This document shows positions 18,299 to 30,332 of a stretch of DNA of 64,000 bases, piece by piece. Position 1 is the first letter of the stretch, and the number at the start of each line of letters is the position of its first letter. The DNA comes from Muricoccus roseus (GTDB lineage: Bacteria; Pseudomonadota; Alphaproteobacteria; Acetobacterales; Acetobacteraceae). The notes under the pieces were generated by a model that had not been told where the DNA came from, made no database searches, and was given only the letters and a program-made list of their open reading frames with translations. Made by a program: the position numbers and the translations under genes. Location of the stretch: the NCBI RefSeq assembly GCF_900141905.1, contig NZ_FQZF01000021.1, positions 30,877 through 94,876 of the forward strand, read 5' to 3'.

Positions 18299-20434
18299 TC
18301 AGGGCGTGAAGATGAGCGTGGCCAGCGGCGGCAGCATCAGGTTCAGCGAAGCCGGCTGGCCGTGGGACGGTTCCTCCCTGGCCTGCGCGCCTCCCGCATT
18401 CCCGATGCCGGAACCACCATAGACGGCAGCGTCGGTATTGAGGACTTCCTTCCACCAGCCGCCCCAGGGCACCCCGATCCGGTAGTCGTAGCGGGGCACC
18501 GGAGTGAGGTTGCAGACGACGAGGGCGGGCCGGCCATCCGCCCCGAAACGCAGGAAGGCATAAACGCTGTTGGCCGCGTCATCCCCCACCACCCAGGCAA
18601 AGCCCGAGGGGTCGGCGTCCTTCTCATGCAGCGCCGGCACCTCGCGATAGGCCTTGTTCAGGTCCCGCACCAGGGCCTGCATGCCGCGGTGGCGCGGCTG
18701 GTCCAGCAGGTGCCAGGGAAGCTGGGCGTCGTGGTTCCACTCCGTCGGCTGCGCGAGTTCGATGCCCATGAAGAGCAGCTTCTTGCCCGGATGCGTCCAC
18801 ATGAAGCCGAGATAGGCGCGCAGATTGGCGTGCTTCTGCCAGTCGTCCCCCGGCATCTTCCGCAGCAGCGAGCCCTTCCCGTGCACCACCTCGTCATGGG
18901 AAAGCGGCAGCATGAACTTCTCGGAAAAGGCATAGACCAGGCCGAAGGTCATCTGCCCATGGTGCCAGCGGCGGTTGACTGGGTCCTCCTGCATGTAGTG
19001 CAGGGAGTCGTGCATCCAGCCCATGTTCCACTTGTAGTGGAAGCCGAGGCCGCCTTCGCTGACCGGGGCGGAGACGCCGGGCCAGGCCGTGCTTTCCTCG
19101 GCCACCATGATGGCGCCGGGGCAGCGCTCCCGCACCACCTCGTTCAGCTCCTTGATGAAGCCCACGGCCTCGAGGTTCTCGCGCCCGCCATACTGGTTCG
19201 GGATCCACTCGCCCGCGTTGCGGGAGTAGTCGCGGTAGAGCATGGAGGCGACCGCATCCACGCGCAGCCCGTCCACGTGGTAGTGCTCGAGCCAGTGCAG
19301 CGCGGAGGCGATGAGGAAGCCGCGCACCTCGTTCCGCCCGAAATTGTAGATGAGCGTGTTCCAGTCCTTGTGGAACCCCTCGCGCGGATCGGCATGCTCA
19401 TACAGCGCCGTGCCGTCGAACTGGCCGAGCCCGTGCGGGTCGGACGGGAAATGGGCGGGCACCCAGTCCAGGATCACGCCGATCCCCGCCTCGTGACAAC
19501 GGTCCACGAAGCGGGAGAAGCCTTCCGGCGTGCCGAAGCGGGCGGTGGGCGCGAAAAGGCCGAGCGGCTGGTAGCCCCAGGAGCCGCCGAAGGGATGCTC
19601 CATGATCGGCAGAAGCTCCACATGCGTGAAGCCCATGCCGACGACATAAGGAATCAGCCGCGCCGCCACTCCGTCCCAATCCGGCGCGGCGCCGTTCTCG
19701 GCGTGCCACCAGGAGGTCGGATGCACCTCGTAGATGGAGATCGGCGCCTCGACCGCCTGCAGCCCGGCGCGACGCGACATCCAGCTCGCGTCGTTCCAGG
19801 GATGCGCCGCCGGCTTTGTCACGATCGAGGCCGTTCCCGGCGCCAGCTCCGCCTGGCCAGCCACGGGGTCCGCCTTCAGGGGCAGCACGCCCCCATGCGC
19901 GCCGAGGATCTCGTACTTGTAGTGCTCGCCCGGGCCGAGGCGCGGGAGAAACAGCTCCCAAATGCCCGAGGCGCCGCGCAGCCGCATCGGATGGCGGCGG
20001 CCATCCCAGGCATTGAAGCCGCCGACGACGGAAACGCGCCGCGCATTCGGCGCCCAAACGGCGAAGCGCACGCCGGGCACGCCATCCACCTCCATGGCCT
20101 GGGCGCCGAAGACCTGGCCCATCTCGCGGTGCCGGCCCTCGCCGAAGAGGTAGATGTCCATGTCCCCGAGCAGCAGACCGAAGGAATAGGGATCCTCCGT
20201 CTCCTGCACGCCGCCGGGCCAGGTGATGCGAAGCGTGTAGGGCGTGGTGACCTCGCCCTCCCACATGCCGTGGTCATGCACCTGCCGGAGCGCGACCGGC
20301 GCCCCGCCACGGGGCACCGCCTCCACGCTCAGCGCGCCCGGCAGGAAGCTGCGGACCACGCCATCATGCGGCCCGAGCACCGCGAAGGGGTCGCCATGGC
20401 GCCCCTCGACAATGGCTTGGATGGCGTCGTTCAT
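18299..20434 (-). CDS. glgB: 1,4-alpha-glucan branching enzyme
   Basis: A 711-residue enzyme that makes alpha-1,6 branches. It has the long N-terminal form: an N1 beta domain, then CBM48 ([17 protein letters not shown]), then the barrel. Catalytic residues are Asp-393 in [18 protein letters not shown], the glutamate in [12 protein letters not shown], and the aspartate in [14 protein letters not shown]. The ATG is set by the 4-base overlap with the treS stop; a longer frame upstream lies inside treS and has no family resemblance. In a GlgE pathway the branching enzyme acts on the polymer GlgE extends. Confidence 0.96.
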   Translation of the reverse strand: MNDAIQAIVEGRHGDPFAVLGPHDGVVRSFLPGALSVEAVPRGGAPVALRQVHDHGMWEGEVTTPYTLRITWPGGVQETEDPYSFGLLLGDMDIYLFGEGRHREMGQVFGAQAMEVDGVPGVRFAVWAPNARRVSVVGGFNAWDGRRHPMRLRGASGIWELFLPRLGPGEHYKYEILGAHGGVLPLKADPVAGQAELAPGTASIVTKPAAHPWNDASWMSRRAGLQAVEAPISIYEVHPTSWWHAENGAAPDWDGVAARLIPYVVGMGFTHVELLPIMEHPFGGSWGYQPLGLFAPTARFGTPEGFSRFVDRCHEAGIGVILDWVPAHFPSDPHGLGQFDGTALYEHADPREGFHKDWNTLIYNFGRNEVRGFLIASALHWLEHYHVDGLRVDAVASMLYRDYSRNAGEWIPNQYGGRENLEAVGFIKELNEVVRERCPGAIMVAEESTAWPGVSAPVSEGGLGFHYKWNMGWMHDSLHYMQEDPVNRRWHHGQMTFGLVYAFSEKFMLPLSHDEVVHGKGSLLRKMPGDDWQKHANLRAYLGFMWTHPGKKLLFMGIELAQPTEWNHDAQLPWHLLDQPRHRGMQALVRDLNKAYREVPALHEKDADPSGFAWVVGDDAANSVYAFLRFGADGRPALVVCNLTPVPRYDYRIGVPWGGWWKEVLNTDAAVYGGSGIGNAGGAQAREEPSHGQPASLNLMLPPLATLIFTP

Positions 20435-23400
20435 GCGGTCACCAGTCGGTCGGCCAGCGCGGCAAGGCCGCGCAGCGGGATGGGGAGCCAGGCGGGACGG
20501 TTGGCCGCCTCGTAGCGCACCTCGTAGGAGGCCTTTTCCAGCAGGAAGAGGTCGAGCAGCGCGTCGCGCGTCTCCTCCGGCGCCCACTGGTTCGGGGAGG
20601 CCTCCTCCGCCTCTCGATAGGCCGCCATGAAGGCCTCACCGGCCTCGGCGCGAAAGCGGGACAGCAGCGCGTCCCGGCGTTCCGCCGGGGCGGTGCTCAG
20701 CGCGCCGGCCGCGGCGGCGGCAGCGTAGTCCAGGCTGCGCAGCAGGCCGGCCACGTCGCGCAGCGGGCTGCCCTTGGCGCGGCGCTCCTCCAGTGTGCGC
20801 GCGGGCTCGCCCTCGAAGTCCACGATCACGGCATCGCCCTGCGCCACCAGCACCTGGCCCAGATGGAAGTCGCCATGCACGCGCGTCATCAGCGCGCCAT
20901 CGGCGGACTGCGCCAGGCGGCGGGCGGCCTGCTTGATCGCCTCGCGGCGGGCCAGCAGCCCGTCCGCCAGGGTCTTCTCCTCGCCCTCCAGCTCCGCCTT
21001 CGCCAGCAGGTCCAGCGCGGGGTCGAGCTGCGCGATGGCGCCCTCGGCCCAGGCGGTGCGGGAGGCCTCTCCCGCGACTTCCGGCGTGAAGGCCGGATCG
21101 TCGCTCGGGCGTGCGAGCACGGCGTGCAACTCGCCCAGGCGGCGCCCGAGAGCAGCGATGAAGGAGAGATAGCCGGCCAGCGAATCGCCGTGCTCGTCAT
21201 CTGTCTGGTCGGCCGCGCGGGCCAGCCAGTCCAGCGTCCAGCCCCAGCCATCGCCCTGGTTGCGGACGAAGCCCTGCAGCAGCATCAGCGTCACCGGCAC
21301 GCCATCAGGCCCGTTCCGCACCACCTCGCCGCGCAGCGGCGCGATGTTGGCGTAGCCCGCATCGGTCAGGTGCCGGGTCATCTCCGCTTCGGGATGGACG
21401 CCCCGCACCAGCTTGCGGAGAATCTTGAGCACCACCTCCTCCCCCACGATCAGGGAGGAGTTGGACTGCTCGCCCGGCAGGCGGCGCACCGCGGGTTCGT
21501 CGCCGAGCTCCAGTGCGGCCATCCGCTCGCCGCCCACGAAGACCACGGGCCCGTCCTCGGTCTCGGCCACCGCGCCCTCGCGCAGCGCCTTCAGCACGCG
21601 ATGCACGAAGTGGTCGGAGGCGAAGGCATCGGTGAGGTAGCCCACCTGGCGACCCTGCCGCACGCGCGAGAGGGCGAGCTGATAAGCCAGCGGCCCCGTG
21701 CTCTCATCCTCGCCCATGGCGGCCATCGGCACGCAGTAGCGCTCGGTCCGGCCGGGAAGCTTCACCTCCACCTCCGCCAGCAGCGTGTACTGGCCGCCAG
21801 GGATGGGAGCGATGGCGCGGAGGCTGACACCTTCCAGCCGCTCGTCCTTCGAGGCGAACCAGCGTCGCTTGGGCAGCCAGGCCGGCAGCACCTCGCGCTC
21901 GAACTCGGCACGCTGGGCCGGGCCGAAGGCCGTGGCGGTGGTCGGGAAGACGATGGTGCGGAGGTCGGGCAAGGGTTCGGGTGCCTTCACATGCCAGGGC
22001 GGCAGCGCCTGCTCGGTTGCGAGGACGAACCAGTAGAACCCATAGGGCGGGAGCGTGAGCAAGTAGGTTAATTGCCCGATGGCCGGGAAGGCCGTGCCGC
22101 CCAGCATTTCCACCGGCACGCGGCCCGCGAGGTCCGAGAGGTCCAGCTCCACCGCCTGGGCGGAGCGCGAAAGGTTGAAGACGCAGAGGATGGCCTCGCC
22201 ATCCAGCGCGCGCAGATAGGCCAGCACCTTGCGGTTGCCAGGGTAGAGCAGCCGCATGGAGCCGCGGCCGAAGGCCTGGCTGCGCTTGCGCGTGGCCAGC
22301 ATGCGCCGCATCCAGTTCAGCAGGCTGTGCGCGTCGCGCGCCTGGGCCTCCACATTCACGGCCTGGAAGCCGTAGAGCGGGTCCTGGATAGCGGGCAGGA
22401 CGAGGCCCGCGGGGTCGGCCTTGGAGAAGCCGCCGTTGCGGTCGGGCGACCACTGCATCGGGGTCCGCACCCCGTCGCGGTCGCCGAGATAGATGTTGTC
22501 GCCCATGCCGATCTCGTCGCCGTAATAGATCACGGGCGTGCCGGGCATGGACATCAGCAGCCCGTTCATCAGCTCGATGCGCCGGCGGTCGCGCTCCAGC
22601 AGCGGGGCGAGGCGGCGGCGGATGCCGAGGTTGATGCGGGCGCGGCGGTCGGCCGCATAGGTGTTCCAGAGATAGTCCCGCTCCTTGTCGGTCACCATCT
22701 CCAGCGTCAGCTCGTCATGGTTGCGCAGGAAGATCGCCCACTGGCATCCCTCCGGGATGTCGGGCGTCTGGCGCAGGATGTCGGTGATGGGGAAGCGGTC
22801 TTCCTGCGCGATGGCCATGTACATGCGCGGCATCAGCGGGAAGTGGAACGCCATGTGGCATTCGTCGCCCCCGCCGAAATACTGCTGCGTGTCCTCGGGC
22901 CACATGTTCGCCTCGGCCAGCAGCATCTTGCCGGCGCCCGCATAGCCCCGCTCCAGCTCGGCGCGGATGCGCTTCAGCACATCATGCGTCTCGGGCAGGT
23001 TCTCGTTGTTGGTGCCGTCGCGCTCGATCAGGTACGGCACGGCGTCCAGGCGCAGCCCGTCCACCCCCGCATCCAGCCAGAAGCGCATGACGTTCAGCAC
23101 GCGGTCCACCACCTCCGGATTATCGAAGTTCAGGTCCGGCTGGTGGGAGAAGAAGCGGTGCCAGAAATACTGCCCGGCCACCGGATCCCAGGTCCAGTTG
23201 GACTTCTCCGTATCCAGGAAGATGATGCGCGTGCCCTGGTAGATCTGGTCCGTGTCGGACCAGACATAGATGTTGCGCTCGGGCGAGCCCTTCGGCGCGT
23301 TCCGCGCGGCCTGGAACCAGGGATGCTCGGAGCTGGTGTGGTTGATCACGAGCTCCGTGATCACGCGCAGCCCGCGCCGATGCGCCTCCTCGATGAAGCG

Positions 23401-23703
23401 CTTCGCATCCTCGGTCGTGCCGTAGTCCGGATGCACGCCGGTGTATTCGGAGATGTCGTAGCCGTCGTCGCGCCGGGGGCTGGGATAGAAGGGCAGCAGC
23501 CACAGCGTGTCGACGCCCAGCTCCGCGATGTAGTCCAGCTTCGCCATCAGCCCGGGGAAGTCACCCACCCCGTCGTCATTGGCATCGAAGAAGGACTTCA
23601 CATGCAGCTGGTAGATCACCGCGTCCCGGTACCATTGCGGGTCGCGCGGGTCCGGCTGGTGGTTCAGAAGGGTGTCGCTCTTGGGCTGGACGTCGTCGGG
23701 CAT
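20431..23703 (-). CDS. treS: Trehalose synthase / maltokinase fusion
   Basis: A 1090-residue fusion of two enzymes of the GlgE pathway. The N-terminal GH13 part (about residues 1-550) isomerises trehalose and maltose; catalytic residues are Asp-220 in [17 protein letters not shown], the glutamate in [15 protein letters not shown], and the aspartate in [12 protein letters not shown]. The C-terminal part (about residues 620-1090) is a maltokinase (Pep2/Mak) with the kinase-like fold; [14 protein letters not shown] and VIVDFEGEP carry the catalytic and Mg-binding acids. It would yield maltose 1-phosphate for GlgE. The ATG at MPDDVQPK is preferred; upstream extension enters the gap and glgE. The fusion is known in other bacteria. 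Confidence 0.96.
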   Translation of the reverse strand: MPDDVQPKSDTLLNHQPDPRDPQWYRDAVIYQLHVKSFFDANDDGVGDFPGLMAKLDYIAELGVDTLWLLPFYPSPRRDDGYDISEYTGVHPDYGTTEDAKRFIEEAHRRGLRVITELVINHTSSEHPWFQAARNAPKGSPERNIYVWSDTDQIYQGTRIIFLDTEKSNWTWDPVAGQYFWHRFFSHQPDLNFDNPEVVDRVLNVMRFWLDAGVDGLRLDAVPYLIERDGTNNENLPETHDVLKRIRAELERGYAGAGKMLLAEANMWPEDTQQYFGGGDECHMAFHFPLMPRMYMAIAQEDRFPITDILRQTPDIPEGCQWAIFLRNHDELTLEMVTDKERDYLWNTYAADRRARINLGIRRRLAPLLERDRRRIELMNGLLMSMPGTPVIYYGDEIGMGDNIYLGDRDGVRTPMQWSPDRNGGFSKADPAGLVLPAIQDPLYGFQAVNVEAQARDAHSLLNWMRRMLATRKRSQAFGRGSMRLLYPGNRKVLAYLRALDGEAILCVFNLSRSAQAVELDLSDLAGRVPVEMLGGTAFPAIGQLTYLLTLPPYGFYWFVLATEQALPPWHVKAPEPLPDLRTIVFPTTATAFGPAQRAEFEREVLPAWLPKRRWFASKDERLEGVSLRAIAPIPGGQYTLLAEVEVKLPGRTERYCVPMAAMGEDESTGPLAYQLALSRVRQGRQVGYLTDAFASDHFVHRVLKALREGAVAETEDGPVVFVGGERMAALELGDEPAVRRLPGEQSNSSLIVGEEVVLKILRKLVRGVHPEAEMTRHLTDAGYANIAPLRGEVVRNGPDGVPVTLMLLQGFVRNQGDGWGWTLDWLARAADQTDDEHGDSLAGYLSFIAALGRRLGELHAVLARPSDDPAFTPEVAGEASRTAWAEGAIAQLDPALDLLAKAELEGEEKTLADGLLARREAIKQAARRLAQSADGALMTRVHGDFHLGQVLVAQGDAVIVDFEGEPARTLEERRAKGSPLRDVAGLLRSLDYAAAAAAGALSTAPAERRDALLSRFRAEAGEAFMAAYREAEEASPNQWAPEETRDALLDLFLLEKASYEVRYEAANRPAWLPIPLRGLAALADRLVTA

Positions 23704-23716
23704 CGTTCGTCTCGTT

Positions 23717-26700
23717 TCAGGCGCCGAAGGGGCGCACACGCCAGATGGCGAAGGGCAGGTCGGCGGGGTCGAGGCGCATGTGTTGCGTCTTGCCATGCCA
23801 GGCGAAACGCTGGCCGCGCATCAGGTCCTCCGCCTCCAGACCGGCATGGTCCGGCAGGCCCCAGCGCCAGAGCGGCAGTTCGAAGCCGGCTTCCTGCACC
23901 TGGTATGGGTCCATGCTCACGGCAACCAGGACAACATTCGAGCGGTCCTCATTGGCCTTCTCGTAATACAGGATGTTGTCGTTCCAGGCGGGCAGGAAGG
24001 TCACGCCGAGATGAGTCTGCAGCGCAGGATTGGCGCGGCGGATCATGTTCAGCCGGGTCACCTCGTCGACGATGTCCCCGGGGCGGCGATCGGGCCAGGC
24101 GCGGATCTGGTACTTCTCGCTGTCCAGATACTCCTCCTTGCCCGGCAGCGGCGTCGCCTCGCAGAGCTCGAAGCCCTGATACACGCCCCAGAGGCCGGAG
24201 AGGGTGGCCGCCAGCGCGGCACGGGTCAGGTGCATCGGCCGGCCGCCGGTCTGCAGGTGGCGCGGGTTGATGTCCGGCGTGTTGACGAAGAAATGCGGGC
24301 GGAAGAACTCGCGCGGCGCCGTGGTGGACAGCTCGGTCAGGTATTCCGCCATCTCCGCCTTGGTCTCGCGCCAGGTGAAGTAGGTGTAGGACTGGCTGAA
24401 GCCGCTCTTGGCCAGCCGGTACATCACCTTCGGCCGGGTGAAGGCCTCGGAGAGGAAGAGCACCTCCGGATTCTCGGCGCGGATCTCGCCGATCATCCAC
24501 TCCCAGAAGGGCAGCGGCTTGGTGTGGGGGTTGTCCACCCGGAAGGTCTTCACCCCCTGCTCCACCCAGAACTTCACGGACTGGTACAGCGCCACCCAGA
24601 GCGAGGGCTTGGCGCCCTCGGCGTAGAAGTCGACGTTGACGATGTCCTCGTACTTCTTGGGCGGGTTCTCGGCGTATTTGATGGTGCCGTCAGGACGCCA
24701 GTCGAACCACTCCGGATGCTCGCGCAGCCAGGGATGGTCCGGGGAGCACTGGATGGCGAAGTCGAGCGCCAGCTCCAGCCCATGGGCGTGCGCGGCCGCG
24801 GCCAGCCGGCGGAAGTCGTCCATCGTGCCCAGCGCGGGGTGCAGCGCGTCATGGCCACCCTCCTCCGAGCCGATGGCATAGGGGCTGCCCACGTCATCGG
24901 GCCCGGGTGTTAGGGTGTTGTTCCGCCCCTTGCGGTTCTTCCGCCCGATCGGGTGGACGGGCGGGAAGTAGAGCACGTCGAAACCCATCGCCTTCACGCG
25001 CGGCAGCTGGGCGATGACGTCATCCAGCGTGCCATGCCGACTCTCGTCGCCGGACTGGCTGCGGGGGAAGATCTCGTACCAGCTCGCGAAGCGTGCTGCG
25101 ATCCGCTCCGCTTCGATGCCACCCGGTGGGTTCTGCCGCACGCGGTGCGGGCGGTTGTCGGCCAGCGCCATCAGCCGCGCCGTCTCGGGGGCGAGCAGCG
25201 CGGTCAGCCGCTCGGCCTCCTCGGCCGTCTCCAGCATCTTCGCCAGGGCCAGCAGGCCGCGCCGCGCGGCGCCAGGGCGGGCCGCGGCCTTCACCACATA
25301 CCGCCGCCCCTCCTCCAGCTCCAGGGTCACGTTCAGGCCGGCCGCGTGCTTCTTCGACAGCTCGTCGCGATAGCCGGCGAAGACATCCAGCCAGGCCTCC
25401 ACGGCGAAGAGATGGCGGCCCATGCGCTCCAGCGGGAAGCTCGCTGTCCAGCGGTCGTTGCCGAGAGGCGCCATCCGCACCTCGCGCCAGTTCTTCTCGT
25501 CCACCGGGCGCCAGAGCAGCGCGACGCCGAAGGTGGCATGGGTGTCGGCCACGATGTCGGCCTCCACCGTCACCACTTCGCCAACGATGCGCTTGGCGGG
25601 GAAGCGCCCGCCCTCCACCAGAGGCGTCACCGCCTCGATCCCGATGCGCGGGATCAGCAGGCCCTGTTCCGGCGGCATGCGCATGGCCGCCGGGCGGATG
25701 ACAGGGTTCGGGCGTCCGGCTTCCAGAACCCGCACCTCGCCGGGGGAGAGAAGGATCGGCTCGCCCGGGACGAAGGCCTGGCTGCCATCGGCACCGAGGA
25801 AGGGTGCGGGACCGCCACCGATGGTCGGCAGCACCACCTCGGGCGCCAGGCTGGCAGAGGCGCGGCGGTCGGGATTGGCGATCACCAGCGTTGCGCTCTC
25901 GGCCACCCGCGGGTCGGCCGAGGCGCGCAGCACGGCGAGCACTGGCGCCCCGGGCCCACTCAGGGGCCGCATGTCCAGCCCCGTCAGCGGGGCGAGCCGC
26001 GCCACCAGGGCATTGGCGTCGCGGATCTCGTCCGAGAGGTCGTAGGGGGCATTCTCCCGCATCCAGCTCCAGTCGCCGGGCCGGTCTTGCGCCGGGTCTG
26101 AAGGGCGGCGGGCACCGTATTCGAAGCCCTGGGGCACCAGCATCGCGTCGCATAGCGTGGCAGCCAGGTGGAGCGTGAGGCTGGCCGCCCGCGCGCGTGC
26201 CGCCTCGTCGCCCTCATCCATCGCCGCGCGGGGGCCGAAGGGGGCTTCGGGAAAGCCGACCAGGGGGGCGCCAAGAGCCTGTCGCTCCTCCATGAACCAG
26301 GGATCGCGCCCATTCCACCAGGCCAGGGAGGAAGCAAGCCAATGGAAGCCCGCGCCTCGAAGCGCGGCGGCCTCATGCCAGGGCATGCCCACGCTCCAGG
26401 CCAGGAAACCCGCCCCGGGCACGGCGCCGGTCAGCCTTCCCCAGGCGGATGAGGGGACGTCACCTGGCTCCAGCGAACGGAAGCCCGAGACCCCGGCCGC
26501 CGCCCAGTCCCGCAACCGCGCCTCCCAGAAGCCGAGCGGTCCTTCGGCCGAAAGATCCAGCCGCGCCAGTCCCAGCGGGACCAGGCCGCCACGCGGGTCC
26601 GGCAAGGCGGCTTCGGGCCGCAGGAACCAATCGGGCCGCGAGGCCGGGAGCGAACCCTCCACGGCGACATGCCGCGGCGCAAGGTCGAGCCAGAGCTCCA

Positions 26701-26950
26701 GCCCGGCCGCGCGGCAGGCGGCCGCGATGGAGGCGATGGCGGCCGTGCCGTCCGTCCCGCTCTCCAGCATCGGATGCGGCCGGTCATGATCCGCCACCTC
26801 CAGGAGATGGCCGGAGCGCCCGGGCGACAGCGGCGGCGGCATGCACACCCCGCGGAAGCCGAGCGCGGCGATCCGTTCCAGTTCCGCTCCCCATCCCGTG
26901 AGCGGGCCGAGGAGCAGGGGGTTCAGGTGATAAAGGGCGATGGGACGCAT
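23717..26950 (-). CDS. glgE: Maltose-1-phosphate maltosyltransferase with extra N-terminal amylase-like domain
   Basis: A 1077-residue GlgE that adds maltosyl units from maltose 1-phosphate to alpha-1,4-glucan. The C-terminal 650 residues are GlgE proper: the beta-sandwich N-domain ([21 protein letters not shown]), then a GH13_3 barrel with nucleophile Asp-806 in [15 protein letters not shown] and the acid in [13 protein letters not shown]. The first 400 residues resemble another GH13 barrel but lack the catalytic aspartate (GFRSLEPG, Leu-160 where Asp is expected), so they are probably non-catalytic. Start: an in-frame ATG 27 bases upstream (26977) lies inside the predicted stress promoter, whose transcripts would begin at or beside the ATG used here, giving a leaderless message. 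If another promoter is used, 26977 is possible. Confidence 0.93.
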   Translation of the reverse strand: MRPIALYHLNPLLLGPLTGWGAELERIAALGFRGVCMPPPLSPGRSGHLLEVADHDRPHPMLESGTDGTAAIASIAAACRAAGLELWLDLAPRHVAVEGSLPASRPDWFLRPEAALPDPRGGLVPLGLARLDLSAEGPLGFWEARLRDWAAAGVSGFRSLEPGDVPSSAWGRLTGAVPGAGFLAWSVGMPWHEAAALRGAGFHWLASSLAWWNGRDPWFMEERQALGAPLVGFPEAPFGPRAAMDEGDEAARARAASLTLHLAATLCDAMLVPQGFEYGARRPSDPAQDRPGDWSWMRENAPYDLSDEIRDANALVARLAPLTGLDMRPLSGPGAPVLAVLRASADPRVAESATLVIANPDRRASASLAPEVVLPTIGGGPAPFLGADGSQAFVPGEPILLSPGEVRVLEAGRPNPVIRPAAMRMPPEQGLLIPRIGIEAVTPLVEGGRFPAKRIVGEVVTVEADIVADTHATFGVALLWRPVDEKNWREVRMAPLGNDRWTASFPLERMGRHLFAVEAWLDVFAGYRDELSKKHAAGLNVTLELEEGRRYVVKAAARPGAARRGLLALAKMLETAEEAERLTALLAPETARLMALADNRPHRVRQNPPGGIEAERIAARFASWYEIFPRSQSGDESRHGTLDDVIAQLPRVKAMGFDVLYFPPVHPIGRKNRKGRNNTLTPGPDDVGSPYAIGSEEGGHDALHPALGTMDDFRRLAAAAHAHGLELALDFAIQCSPDHPWLREHPEWFDWRPDGTIKYAENPPKKYEDIVNVDFYAEGAKPSLWVALYQSVKFWVEQGVKTFRVDNPHTKPLPFWEWMIGEIRAENPEVLFLSEAFTRPKVMYRLAKSGFSQSYTYFTWRETKAEMAEYLTELSTTAPREFFRPHFFVNTPDINPRHLQTGGRPMHLTRAALAATLSGLWGVYQGFELCEATPLPGKEEYLDSEKYQIRAWPDRRPGDIVDEVTRLNMIRRANPALQTHLGVTFLPAWNDNILYYEKANEDRSNVVLVAVSMDPYQVQEAGFELPLWRWGLPDHAGLEAEDLMRGQRFAWHGKTQHMRLDPADLPFAIWRVRPFGA

Positions 26951-26958
26951 CGGCGAGG

Positions 26959-26983
26959 AACGGTGGTCGACGGTCATGGTTCC
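26959..26983 (-). promoter_or_regulatory. Predicted EcfG (general stress sigma factor) promoter of the glucan operon
   Basis: On the minus strand the sequence reads GGAAC, then exactly 16 bases, then CGTT. This is the published consensus of alphaproteobacterial EcfG-type sigma factors (GGAAC-N16/17-CGTT). The -10 element ends 8 bases before an in-frame ATG of glgE, so the transcript would start at or next to that ATG. Trehalose genes are known members of the general stress regulon in several alphaproteobacteria. No start-site data are available. Confidence 0.7.
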
Positions 26984-27004
26984 CGGCTCCGGCTTCGTCG
27001 ATCT

Positions 27005-27039
27005 GATCCCAAGGGGATCGCAGCCCCGGCGCGCCGGGG
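27005..27039 (-). terminator. Tandem hairpins between the hybrid kinase gene and glgE
   Basis: Two adjacent palindromes: a perfect 16-base CCCCGGCGCGCCGGGG, and GATCCC/GGGATC with a 3-base loop. They lie in the 178-base gap after the sensor kinase stop and before glgE, both on the minus strand. There is no T tract, so termination is possible rather than shown. They support glgE having its own promoter. Confidence 0.4.
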
Positions 27040-27128
27040 AAAGCTTGACGCGATGCAACAACCTGTGAGCCGGGACGTGGCGGCATGACGTTTCCGGGAC
27101 ACCGGTCCGGATTGCGGTCTGAGGCCCC

Positions 27129-30100
27129 TCAGCCGCCGGCAGCCAGCTCCTCCGTGCCTTCCGGCCCCTTCACCCCCGCCATCGCCGCGGCGAGAGCCTC
27201 TCGCCCGAAGGGCTTGTCCAGCCGGGGCAGGTCGAGGACCTCGCCCGCGGGAAGGTCGGCATAGCCGGAGGCGAGGATCACCGGCAGGCCGGGGTAGAGG
27301 GAGCGGATCCGCGCCGCCAGCTCCGCGCCGGTCATCCCGGGCATCGCATGGTCGGTCAACACCAAGTCGGGCAGCGGCCCCGCGCGGAGCGCCGCGAGGG
27401 CGGAGGCGGCCGAATCCGCCTCCCGCGCGCGGTGGCCGAGATCGGCCAGCAGGGCCGCGCTGCTGGCCAGCACCAGCGGGTCGTCATCCACCACCAGCAC
27501 GTCCAGCGGCCGCGCGGGGATCGCCCTGACGGGAGCCGGAGCCTCCACCGGAGCGGCGTCCTCGCCCGGCTCGGCGCGAGGCAGCCAGATCTCGGCCGTC
27601 GTGCCCTGCCCCGGGGCGCTGATCAGCCGCAGCGCGCCACCGGATTGGGCGCAGAGCCCATGCACCATCGAAAGGCCGAGGCCGGTGCCGCGCCCCACGC
27701 CCTTGGTGGTGAAGAAGGGCTCGGTGGCCCGGGCGAGGGTCTCGGCATCCATGCCGGCCCCCTGATCCGTCACGGTAATGACCAGGCAGTCGCCGACGGG
27801 CGGCGGGTCGCCCGCGCCGGCCTCCCCGTCCCGAGGGCCGGCCGGCGCGTTGCGCGCGCCGATGCGCACGCTGCCATGCGGGAACAGCTCGGGCGGCATC
27901 GCGTCGCGCGCGTTGACGCAGAGGTTCAGCAGGGCGAGTTCCAGCTGGTTCGGGTCGGCCTGGGCCCGCCACAGCCCCTCGGGCAGATTGGTCTCCAGCG
28001 GTGTGGCCGGGCCGAGGCTGCGTGCCAGGATGTCGCGCATCGAACCGATGAGCGCCCCGGTATCCACCGCCGCCATCCGCAGCTCCTGCCGCCGCGCGAA
28101 GGCGAGCATCCGGCGGGTCAGCGCGGCGCCGCGTTCCGCCGCGCCGGCAATGCCCTCCAGCAGGCGGCGCGCGCCGGGGTCCTCGGCCAGCACGGCACGC
28201 TTGCCCAGCAGCGCGGCGCCGGAGGCGACGACCTGCAGCAGGTTGTTGAAGTCATGCGCCACCCCGCCGGTGAGCTGGCCGAGTGCCTCCATCTTGCGGG
28301 CCTGGGCGAGCTGGACCTGGGCGGCCTCCGCCGCGTCCACGGCCTCCGCCACGCGCGCTTCCAGCATCGCCTGCGCGGCGCGGCGCTCCGTCACATCGGC
28401 ATAGACCCCGACGAAGCGCCCGGTGCCGGGCAGGGCCCGGCCGTTGATGGCGATCCAGCGGTCTCCCCGCGCGGTGCGGAGCCGATGCTCCAACGTGACC
28501 GTCGCGCCCTCCGCCACGGCGCGCTTCCAGGCCTCGGGCGTGATGGGGTGGTCGTCGGGATGCATGGCGGCCTTCCAGACATCCAGGTCGCTGCGCCGGT
28601 CCTCCGGCACGGGAAGGCCGAGAAGGGTGAAATGGCCGGGGGAGAAGACGCCCTGCCGCGTGCGGAGGTCCAGGTCGAAGGCGATCAGCCCACCCGATTC
28701 CAGCGCCAGGCGCAGCCGCTCCTCCGCCGCCGCCAGGGCGGATTGGTGCTCCGCCAGCCGCGCCTCCGTGCGGCGCAGGGCGGAGATGTCCACATGCACG
28801 CCCAGCAGCCGAAGGGCGCGGCCGGCGGTGTCGCGCTCGATCTCGGCCAGGGCGGAAATCCAGCGCGTCTCCCCCGCCGGCGTGACCACCCGGTATTCGG
28901 AGACATAGTCGGTGCCGCTTCCCTCGACCGAGGCGGCGAAATGGGTGGCGACGCGGGCGCGGTCCTCCGGATGGATGCGGCGCACCCACTCCTCATGCGG
29001 CTCCTCCGCCGCCTCGGGCCCCAGCCCGTGCAGCGCCAGGTATTCGGGCGAGCGATGGTTGTGGAAGCCCGGCACCCCCGCCGCGTCGTAACGGACCACG
29101 ATCTCGAAGCCGCCCACCCGCGCGAGGCGCTGGGTGCGGGCCAGCTGGGCCTCGCGCTCGCGCAGCGCCGCGTCCCGCGCGGCCAGGGCATCGGCGGCGC
29201 GCGACAGGGCGGCGCCGACGGAATCCACCTCCGGCAGCGCGGTCCGCACCGGCGGCACCGGCTCGCCCCGGCCGAGCGCCGCCGCAGCGGCCGACAGCGC
29301 CCGGGTGGCGCGCGCGATCCGCGCGCCGGCCCAGAGCGCGAGGCCCAGCGCGCAGGCCAGCAGCGCCAGCCCCACCCCCGCCAGAGCCCAGACCGCCTGG
29401 CGCACCGGCGCATCCACCACCTCCGCCCTCAGCCCGACGCCGACGGACCAGCCGACCGCCGTCGGCGCATGGGCGAGCACCGCGGGCGAGCCGTCATAGC
29501 TATGCCCGCGCACCACGCCGTGCTCCATGTCCTGGAACCGGGGGCCGGCGTCACGCCCCGCCATCCGGTCATGGTCGATATTGCGGGCGACGATCCGGTT
29601 GCCCCGGTCCACGACCACCACGGTCCAGCCGGGCTCCGGCACCTCCTGGCGGAGCCGCTCCGCCAGGCGCGTGGCGACGAAGCCGGCCGAGAGCAGGTAG
29701 CGCCGGCCGCCGCTGTCCCGCACCGGCAGGACCACGCCGTAGACCGGCGCGCGGGTGGCGGCGCCGTCGAACAGGTCCACCACCTGCGGGCCGGGTTCGG
29801 CATTGTCGCCCCGCACCGCCCAATCGGGCCGGGCGGGAATGTCCGTGATGGGCTGGCCAGGGGGTCGCGCGCTGTGGAGGACGGGCCGCCCCTCCGCATC
29901 CCGCAAGGTCAGGTTGCCCTTCAGCTCCCTCGACATGGTGACGAGTTGCCGGTGCAGGCTTTCCAGATCGTTGGACTGGAAGGACCGCGTGGCCGCGACC
30001 GCCCGGAGGGTGGAGGTGAGGGCGGCGAACTCCGTATCCACCATGCGGGCGAGCGCCTCGGCCCGGGTCTGGACCGTCTGCTCCACCAGGTCGCGCTGCG

Positions 30101-30263
30101 CCTCGGCGAAGCGCCAGAGAACCAGCCCCGCGAAGCCGAGGACCGGCAGCACGCCGGCCAGCACGAGCAGCAGCAGGCGCGCGCGGATGCCCGGGCCGGG
30201 CCATCTCCCTTGCCTCGGGCCTTGCGTCTCCGTATGGGCGGGCCCGTCTGGCATCCGTAACAA
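27129..30263 (-). CDS. Membrane hybrid sensor histidine kinase (dCache-like, PAS, HisKA, HATPase, receiver)
   Basis: A 1044-residue kinase. Membrane helix 1 is at about residues 28-50, then an extracytoplasmic sensor region of about 240 residues (double-Cache-like), membrane helix 2 at about 293-315, a HAMP-like segment, two PAS/PAC domains (about 375-500 and 510-635), HisKA with His-670 in [13 protein letters not shown], the ATPase domain ([28 protein letters not shown]), and a C-terminal receiver with Asp-971 ([13 protein letters not shown]). This layout is common for orphan hybrid kinases of alphaproteobacteria. The start used is TTG, which has GGGGAG at good spacing; an ATG 9 bases inside is the alternative. 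The stimulus is unknown. Confidence 0.93.
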   Translation of the reverse strand: MLRMPDGPAHTETQGPRQGRWPGPGIRARLLLLVLAGVLPVLGFAGLVLWRFAEAQRDLVEQTVQTRAEALARMVDTEFAALTSTLRAVAATRSFQSNDLESLHRQLVTMSRELKGNLTLRDAEGRPVLHSARPPGQPITDIPARPDWAVRGDNAEPGPQVVDLFDGAATRAPVYGVVLPVRDSGGRRYLLSAGFVATRLAERLRQEVPEPGWTVVVVDRGNRIVARNIDHDRMAGRDAGPRFQDMEHGVVRGHSYDGSPAVLAHAPTAVGWSVGVGLRAEVVDAPVRQAVWALAGVGLALLACALGLALWAGARIARATRALSAAAAALGRGEPVPPVRTALPEVDSVGAALSRAADALAARDAALREREAQLARTQRLARVGGFEIVVRYDAAGVPGFHNHRSPEYLALHGLGPEAAEEPHEEWVRRIHPEDRARVATHFAASVEGSGTDYVSEYRVVTPAGETRWISALAEIERDTAGRALRLLGVHVDISALRRTEARLAEHQSALAAAEERLRLALESGGLIAFDLDLRTRQGVFSPGHFTLLGLPVPEDRRSDLDVWKAAMHPDDHPITPEAWKRAVAEGATVTLEHRLRTARGDRWIAINGRALPGTGRFVGVYADVTERRAAQAMLEARVAEAVDAAEAAQVQLAQARKMEALGQLTGGVAHDFNNLLQVVASGAALLGKRAVLAEDPGARRLLEGIAGAAERGAALTRRMLAFARRQELRMAAVDTGALIGSMRDILARSLGPATPLETNLPEGLWRAQADPNQLELALLNLCVNARDAMPPELFPHGSVRIGARNAPAGPRDGEAGAGDPPPVGDCLVITVTDQGAGMDAETLARATEPFFTTKGVGRGTGLGLSMVHGLCAQSGGALRLISAPGQGTTAEIWLPRAEPGEDAAPVEAPAPVRAIPARPLDVLVVDDDPLVLASSAALLADLGHRAREADSAASALAALRAGPLPDLVLTDHAMPGMTGAELAARIRSLYPGLPVILASGYADLPAGEVLDLPRLDKPFGREALAAAMAGVKGPEGTEELAAGG

Positions 30264-30291
30264 GCTGCACCGCTCCCCGGCTGGGCGCCAG

Positions 30292-30307
30292 CACCCCTCG
30301 CGGGGTG
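30292..30307 (-). terminator. Small GNRA-loop hairpin between ppx and the kinase gene
   Basis: On the minus strand CACCCC and GGGGTG pair around GCGA, a GNRA tetraloop. It lies 26 bases after the ppx stop and just before the kinase's ribosome site. It could be a weak terminator or an mRNA structure affecting kinase translation; there is no T tract. Confidence 0.3.
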
Positions 30308-30332
30308 TAGCTGGGCTGCGCCCTCCGCGGCC

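Noticed and set aside
27348..30260. Long plus-strand open frame (970 codons) opposite the hybrid histidine kinase
   Set aside because: Low-complexity translation without motifs, fully antisense to a kinase with all expected domains.
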